Source: Acidobacteriota bacterium (GTDB lineage: Bacteria > Acidobacteriota > Terriglobia > Terriglobales > SCQP01). Taken from it: a stretch of DNA of 9,103 nt. The DNA lies in the NCBI GenBank assembly GCA_021823305.1, contig JAKAOE010000046.1, positions 1 through 9,103 on the forward strand, written 5' to 3'. The translations under genes were made by a program, and so were the position numbers. Every line of letters starts with the position of its first letter. The stretch's first letter is position 1. The notes under the pieces are model-generated. The model saw only the letters and a program-made list of their open reading frames with translations, was not told the DNA's origin and made no database searches. This document shows, one piece after another, positions 6,417 to 9,103 of the stretch.

Positions 6417-6425
6417 ATTTTAGCA
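6417..6425 (-). promoter_or_regulatory. Extended -10-like box in repeat copy 1
   Basis: The minus strand reads TGCTAAAAT: TAAAAT (6422-6417, five of six to TATAAT) with TG in the extended position. It points towards tRNA-Cys, whose 5' end is about 160 nt downstream. No -35 element is recognisable. It could produce a tRNA precursor leader or a separate short RNA. Confidence 0.35.
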
Positions 6426-6432
6426 GACGCTT

Positions 6433-6608
6433 CTACCGAGGTGGGGCAACCGGCGGCACACTGCGCAGCATCCACGATCCGCCGGGCGTCGTCACGTACG
6501 TCCCTGTACGCTCCTGGCCGGCCTCCCTGCGTCCTAGCATCGCTTGCGCCTCGCCCCTTTCGGGGTTTTCCGCAATCTGCGGGCAAGGCTCGATTTTAGC
6601 AGACGCTT
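6433..6608. repeat. Tandem ~176-bp repeat, copy 2 (next to purN)
   Basis: This is the second unit. It keeps the CGTAC/GTACG inner hairpin (6495-6499 with 6506-6510) but has lost most of the outer 13-bp inverted repeat of copy 1, leaving only GCCGG (6481-6485) / CCGGC (6518-6522). It gains a CCCC-TTTC-GGGG hairpin (6554-6565) followed by TTTT on the plus strand. At 6609-6622 a GC-rich stretch ending GGGCGGGG resembles the first bases of another unit, so a third, mostly deleted copy may abut the purN stop. Confidence 0.88.
6593..6601 (-). promoter_or_regulatory. Extended -10-like box in repeat copy 2
   Basis: This is the same TGCTAAAAT sequence on the minus strand as in copy 1, 176 bp further upstream of the tRNA. 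Its perfect conservation between otherwise diverged copies is the main argument for function; no -35 is seen. Confidence 0.33.
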
Positions 6609-6628
6609 GTGCCTGGGCGGGGAGCGGG

Positions 6629-7237
6629 CTACGGTTCCGGGGCCAGGCGGGCGATGCGGCCCTGGAGGCGGACGCGGCCTTGGGCGACGAGGCGGATGGC
6701 TTCGGGGTAGAGGCGGTGCTCTTGTTCCAGGATGCGGGCAGCGAGCGCCGAGGCGTCGTCGGATTCGAGCACCGGCACCACGGCCTGGAGCAGGACCGGA
6801 CCGCCGTCGAGCGATTCGTCCACGAAGTGGACGGTGCAGCCGGAAAAACGCACACCGTAGTTCAGCGCCTGCTGCTGGGCATCGAGGCCGGGGAAGGCGG
6901 GGAGCAGCGAGGGGTGGATGTTGAGGATACGGCCGGGGTAGGCCTGGAGGAAGACGCCGCTGAGCAAGCGCATGTAGCCGGCGAGGGCGACCAGCTCGAC
7001 GCCGGCGGCGCGCAGGCGGGCGACCACGTCGCGGTCGTAGTCCTCGCGCTCGCGGCCGGCGCTGGGCAGCTCGCACACCGCCAGGCCCTGTTCGCGCGCC
7101 CAGGCCAGGCCGGGGGCGCCGGGGCGGTTGCTGAGCACGAGGGCGATTTCGGCGCCGCCGAGGCGGCCATCGCGGGCGGCGGCGGCGATGGCGCGCAGGT
7201 TGGAACCACGGCCAGAGATGAGCACGCCGAGCTTCAT
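6629..7237 (-). CDS. purN: Phosphoribosylglycinamide formyltransferase
   Basis: A 202-residue protein, slightly shorter than the E. coli enzyme (212). PurN transfers the formyl group of 10-formyl-tetrahydrofolate to GAR, step 3 of purine synthesis, in the cytoplasm. VLISGRGSNL (residues 5-14) is the phosphate-binding start, LAGYMRLL (85-92) the folate-side loop, and NIHPSLLPAFPGLDA (106-120) plus HFVDESLDGGPVL (137-149) the catalytic region. Asn106, His108 and Asp144 fall at exactly the E. coli catalytic positions. Its ATG overlaps the purM stop as ATGA (7237-7234), which suggests translational coupling; no separate ribosome binding site is needed or seen. After the stop comes repeat copy 2, with no terminator. 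Confidence 0.97.
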   Translation of the reverse strand: MKLGVLISGRGSNLRAIAAAARDGRLGGAEIALVLSNRPGAPGLAWAREQGLAVCELPSAGREREDYDRDVVARLRAAGVELVALAGYMRLLSGVFLQAYPGRILNIHPSLLPAFPGLDAQQQALNYGVRFSGCTVHFVDESLDGGPVLLQAVVPVLESDDASALAARILEQEHRLYPEAIRLVAQGRVRLQGRIARLAPEP

Positions 7238-8268
7238 CGGGTGAAGACGACGCGGCGGGCGCCGGGGACGACTTGGCCGAGCACCACGGCGGCTTCGCCG
7301 CGGCGGCGCAGGTGGCGCAGGAAGGCATCAGCGTGGGCGGGGGCAAGGACGGCGATCATGCCGATGCCCAGGTTGAAGGTGCGGCGCATGTCGGCGGCGG
7401 GGACGCGGCCGAGGCGCTGGAGCAGGGCGAACAGCGGCGGCGGCGTCCAGGCGGAGAGGCGCACCTGGGCGGCGCAGCCTGACGGCAGGATGCGGGGCAG
7501 GTTGCCGGGGATGCCGCCACCGGTGATGTGGGCCAGGCCGCGCAGCCGGCCGAGCCAGGGGCGGAGGAGCGGCAGGTAGGAGCGGTGCTCGGCGAGCAGG
7601 GCTTCGGCGACCGTGGCGCCGACGTCGGGCAGCCGGGTGGAGAGCTTGTAATGGGCGACGTCGAAGAGTAAGCGGCGGGCGAGGGCGTAGCCGTTGGTGT
7701 GGAGGCCGGCGGAGGGCAGGCCGACGAGCACATCGCCGGGGCGGATACCGGCGCCGGTCAGCAGGCGGGCGCGCTCGACCACGCCGACGATCGAGCCGGC
7801 GAGGTCGTAGTCGCCTGGGGCGTAGAAACCGGGCATCTCGGCGGTTTCGCCGCCGAGCAGGGCGCAGCCGTTCTCACGGCAGCCGCGGCTGAGGCCGGCG
7901 ACCAGCGCAGCGACGACGCCGGGAGCCATGACGCCGAGCGCGATGTAGTCGAGAAAGAACAGCGGCGCGGCCCCCTGCACCAGGATGTCGTTGACGCAGT
8001 GGTTCACCAGATCGCGGCCGACGGTGTCGTGGACGCCGGCGGCGATGGCGACCTTGAGCTTGGTGCCGACGCCGTCCATGCTGGCCACCAGCACCGGCCG
8101 GCGCAAGCCGGCGGGCAACTGGAAGAGACCGCCGAAGCCGCCGATGCCGGCCAGCACGTGGCGCGTGAAGGAAGCGCGGGCCAGCCGGGCGATGCGGGTC
8201 TTGGCGCGGTCCGCCGCGGCGATGGAGACGCCGGCGGCGGCATACGTATGGGGCGCGGGGCGGGCCAT
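7234..8268 (-). CDS. purM: Phosphoribosylformylglycinamidine cyclo-ligase (AIR synthetase)
   Basis: A 344-residue protein, the standard length. PurM closes the imidazole ring of FGAM with ATP to make AIR, step 5 of purine synthesis. It shares the AIRS/PurM fold with SelD, also in this window. YAAAGVSIAAADRA is the family start; VASMDGVGTKLKVA is the glycine-rich ATP motif; HCVNDILVQGAAPLFFLDYIA, LLGGETAEMPG, LPSAGLHTNGYALAR and HITGGGIPGNLPRILP follow in the expected order. The ATG at 8268 is preferred: an in-frame TTG at 8280 would add four residues but overlaps the -10 box. It begins 73 bp after the permease stop on the same strand and has its own likely promoter, so the purM-purN pair is probably an independent operon. 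Confidence 0.97.
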   Translation of the reverse strand: MARPAPHTYAAAGVSIAAADRAKTRIARLARASFTRHVLAGIGGFGGLFQLPAGLRRPVLVASMDGVGTKLKVAIAAGVHDTVGRDLVNHCVNDILVQGAAPLFFLDYIALGVMAPGVVAALVAGLSRGCRENGCALLGGETAEMPGFYAPGDYDLAGSIVGVVERARLLTGAGIRPGDVLVGLPSAGLHTNGYALARRLLFDVAHYKLSTRLPDVGATVAEALLAEHRSYLPLLRPWLGRLRGLAHITGGGIPGNLPRILPSGCAAQVRLSAWTPPPLFALLQRLGRVPAADMRRTFNLGIGMIAVLAPAHADAFLRHLRRRGEAAVVLGQVVPGARRVVFTR

Positions 8269-8279
8269 CGGGAAGGACA

Positions 8280-8307
8280 ACTATAGCATTCGGCTGTCGG
8301 CGTTCAG
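8280..8307 (-). promoter_or_regulatory. Probable purM-purN promoter
   Basis: The minus strand carries TATAGT (8285-8280, five of six to TATAAT) with TG one base upstream, an extended -10. A weak -35, CTGAAC (8307-8302), lies 16 bp above it. The ATG at 8268 follows 12 nt after the box, leaving a leader of about five nucleotides, and no ribosome binding site is visible. The -10 is convincing; the -35 less so. Confidence 0.5.
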
Positions 8308-8310
8308 CCG
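8291..8310. repeat. Perfect inverted repeat CGGCTG/CAGCCG upstream of purM
   Basis: Six-bp arms (8291-8296 and 8305-8310) are separated by 8 nt and sit directly upstream of the purM -10 box, covering the weak -35. It could be an operator, or a hairpin ending the upstream permease transcript, though no T-tract follows. It may also be chance in GC-rich DNA. Confidence 0.35.
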
Positions 8311-8341
8311 TCCGCAAGCCGGCGTCCGGGGGGCGGCGGGC

Positions 8342-9103
8342 TTATTCGAAGCGCAAGGCTTCGATGGGGTCGAGCGAGGCGGCCTTCTGCGCCGGGTAGT
8401 AGCCGAAGAACATGCCGATGGCGGCGCTGAAGATGGCGGAGCCGACGATGGAGGCGACGGAGACATCCACCGGCCAGTGCGCGATGGAGGAGATCATCCA
8501 GGAGGTGATCAGGCCGAAGACGATGCCGACCAAGCCTCCGAGGGCGCCGAGGACGAGCGACTCGATGATGAACTGGCGCTGCACGTCGTGCTCGGTGGCG
8601 CCGATGGCCATGCGGATGCCAATCTCGCGCGTGCGCTCAGTGACCGAGACCAGCATGATGTTCATGATCCCGATGCCGCCCACCAGCAGCGAGACGCTGG
8701 CGATGGAGGCGAGCAGGATGGTCATCACGCTGGCCGAGGCGTTGGCCACCTGGGCGATCGCGGTGAGGTTGTGAATCTGGAAATCGTCGGCCTCGCCGTG
8801 CTGGATGCGATGGCGCGAGCGGAGCAGCGCGGTGATCTGCTCCTGGGCGCTGGCGGTGGCGTTCTTGGAGGTGGCGGAGACGAAGATCTGGTGCAGCCAG
8901 TACTGGCCGTTGATCTTCTTCTGCATGGTGGTGACCGGGATGAAGACGACGTCGTCCTGATCCTGGCCCCAGCCGGTCTGGCCCTTGGGCTGGAGGGTGC
9001 CGACGACGGTGAAGGGCAGGTTGCCGATGCGGATTTCCTTGCCGATGGGGTTGCCGCCGTCGGGGAAGAGGTTTTCGACCACCGTCTGGCCCAGGACGCA
9101 GAC
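8342..9103 (-). CDS. MacB/FtsX-family ABC transporter permease, C-terminal part (5' truncated)
   Basis: The last 253 residues of a membrane protein; the frame is open to the window edge, so the start and first membrane span are missing. The first ~100 residues are the end of the periplasmic MacB core domain, including NPIGKEIRIGNLPFTVVG and DDVVFIPVTTMQKK. Three membrane spans follow, near residues 126-151, 178-203 and 215-237 of the fragment. The loop after the first span, VSVTERTREIGIRMAIGA, is the cytoplasmic signature that contacts the ATPase, and the end GYYPAQKAASLDPIEALRFE is typical. Such proteins act as mechanotransmitters, working with an ATPase and often a periplasmic adaptor to move peptides, macrolides or lipoproteins. 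The substrate cannot be inferred. Whether an ATPase domain is fused in front cannot be seen. It precedes purM but probably has a separate transcript. Confidence 0.93.
   Translation of the reverse strand, partial: VCVLGQTVVENLFPDGGNPIGKEIRIGNLPFTVVGTLQPKGQTGWGQDQDDVVFIPVTTMQKKINGQYWLHQIFVSATSKNATASAQEQITALLRSRHRIQHGEADDFQIHNLTAIAQVANASASVMTILLASIASVSLLVGGIGIMNIMLVSVTERTREIGIRMAIGATEHDVQRQFIIESLVLGALGGLVGIVFGLITSWMISSIAHWPVDVSVASIVGSAIFSAAIGMFFGYYPAQKAASLDPIEALRFE

Larger units (their letters stand above)
6257..6432. repeat. Tandem ~176-bp repeat, copy 1 (next to tRNA-Cys)
   Basis: This unit and the next are directly adjacent and roughly four-fifths identical by eye. Both begin with CTACCG and end with GCAGACGCTT, giving a period of 176 bp. 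A 35-bp core (6303-6337) is exactly repeated at 6481-6515. The period is not a multiple of three, and peptides in all frames shift between copies, so it is unlikely to be coding. Together with copy 2 it fills the 375-bp gap between the tRNA 5' end and the purN stop. Nothing else resembling a gene is seen in that gap. Confidence 0.9.

Noticed and set aside
6554..6569. Plus-strand hairpin CCCC-TTTC-GGGG followed by TTTT as a terminator
   Set aside because: The stem is only 4 bp, and no plus-strand gene ends nearby apart from ymdB, more than 500 bp upstream.
6314..6586. An Arg-rich minus-strand ORF in the repeats, reminiscent of the small basic protein claimed for E. coli tyrT repeats
   Set aside because: The peptide is not conserved between the two units because the 176-bp period changes frame, and no start signal supports it.
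6257..6608. CRISPR array
   Set aside because: There are only two units, far too long, directly abutting without spacers, and no cas genes are in the window.

Overview
The window is very GC-rich, with strongly G/C-ending codons and compact gene packing. Most of it is chromosomal housekeeping DNA. An Acidobacteriota source is my best guess, from the gene order (ZapB-like, ZapA, YmdB), the MacB-type permease style, a selD gene and the base composition. This is an inference from memory of such genomes, not something the sequence proves.

Layout. Positions 1-1105 (+) hold the 3' end of a ferredoxin/flavodoxin-NADP+ reductase-like gene, then a complete PhzF-family isomerase gene. Converging on these from the minus strand is selD (1993-3024), followed by an alanine-rich gene of unknown function (1111-1971). 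Divergent from selD, with only 22 bp between start codons, runs a plus-strand cluster: galU (3047-3955), a 3-methyladenine DNA glycosylase (3966-4622), a ZapB-like coiled-coil protein (4576-4857), zapA (4872-5180) and ymdB (5194-6018). Its genes are separated by 10-14 bp or overlap. A 160-bp gap with small hairpins follows. Then, on the minus strand, come a tRNA-Cys(GCA) gene with encoded CCA (6179-6253), a 375-bp gene-free stretch filled by two tandem copies of a ~176-bp repeat (6257-6608), and the purine pair purM-purN (8268-6629, overlapping by ATGA). Last is the C-terminal part of a MacB/FtsX-type ABC transporter permease (8342-9103, cut by the window edge).

Functional themes: selenophosphate supply (selD), UDP-glucose synthesis (galU), alkylation repair, Z-ring assembly (ZapB-like/ZapA), a YmdB metallophosphodiesterase, steps 3 and 5 of de novo purine synthesis (purN, purM), cysteine decoding, and export or membrane remodelling.

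I found no CRISPR array, transposase, phage module or obvious new multi-gene system. The most interesting material is non-coding. It includes the tandem repeat next to the tRNA gene, whose units carry nested inverted repeats, an extended -10-like box and scraps resembling the adjacent tRNA. A recurring -10-like box lies only 8-13 nt before several start codons, suggesting leaderless or nearly leaderless transcripts. A symmetric -10 element lies between selD and galU. No textbook hairpin-plus-T-tract terminator is visible.
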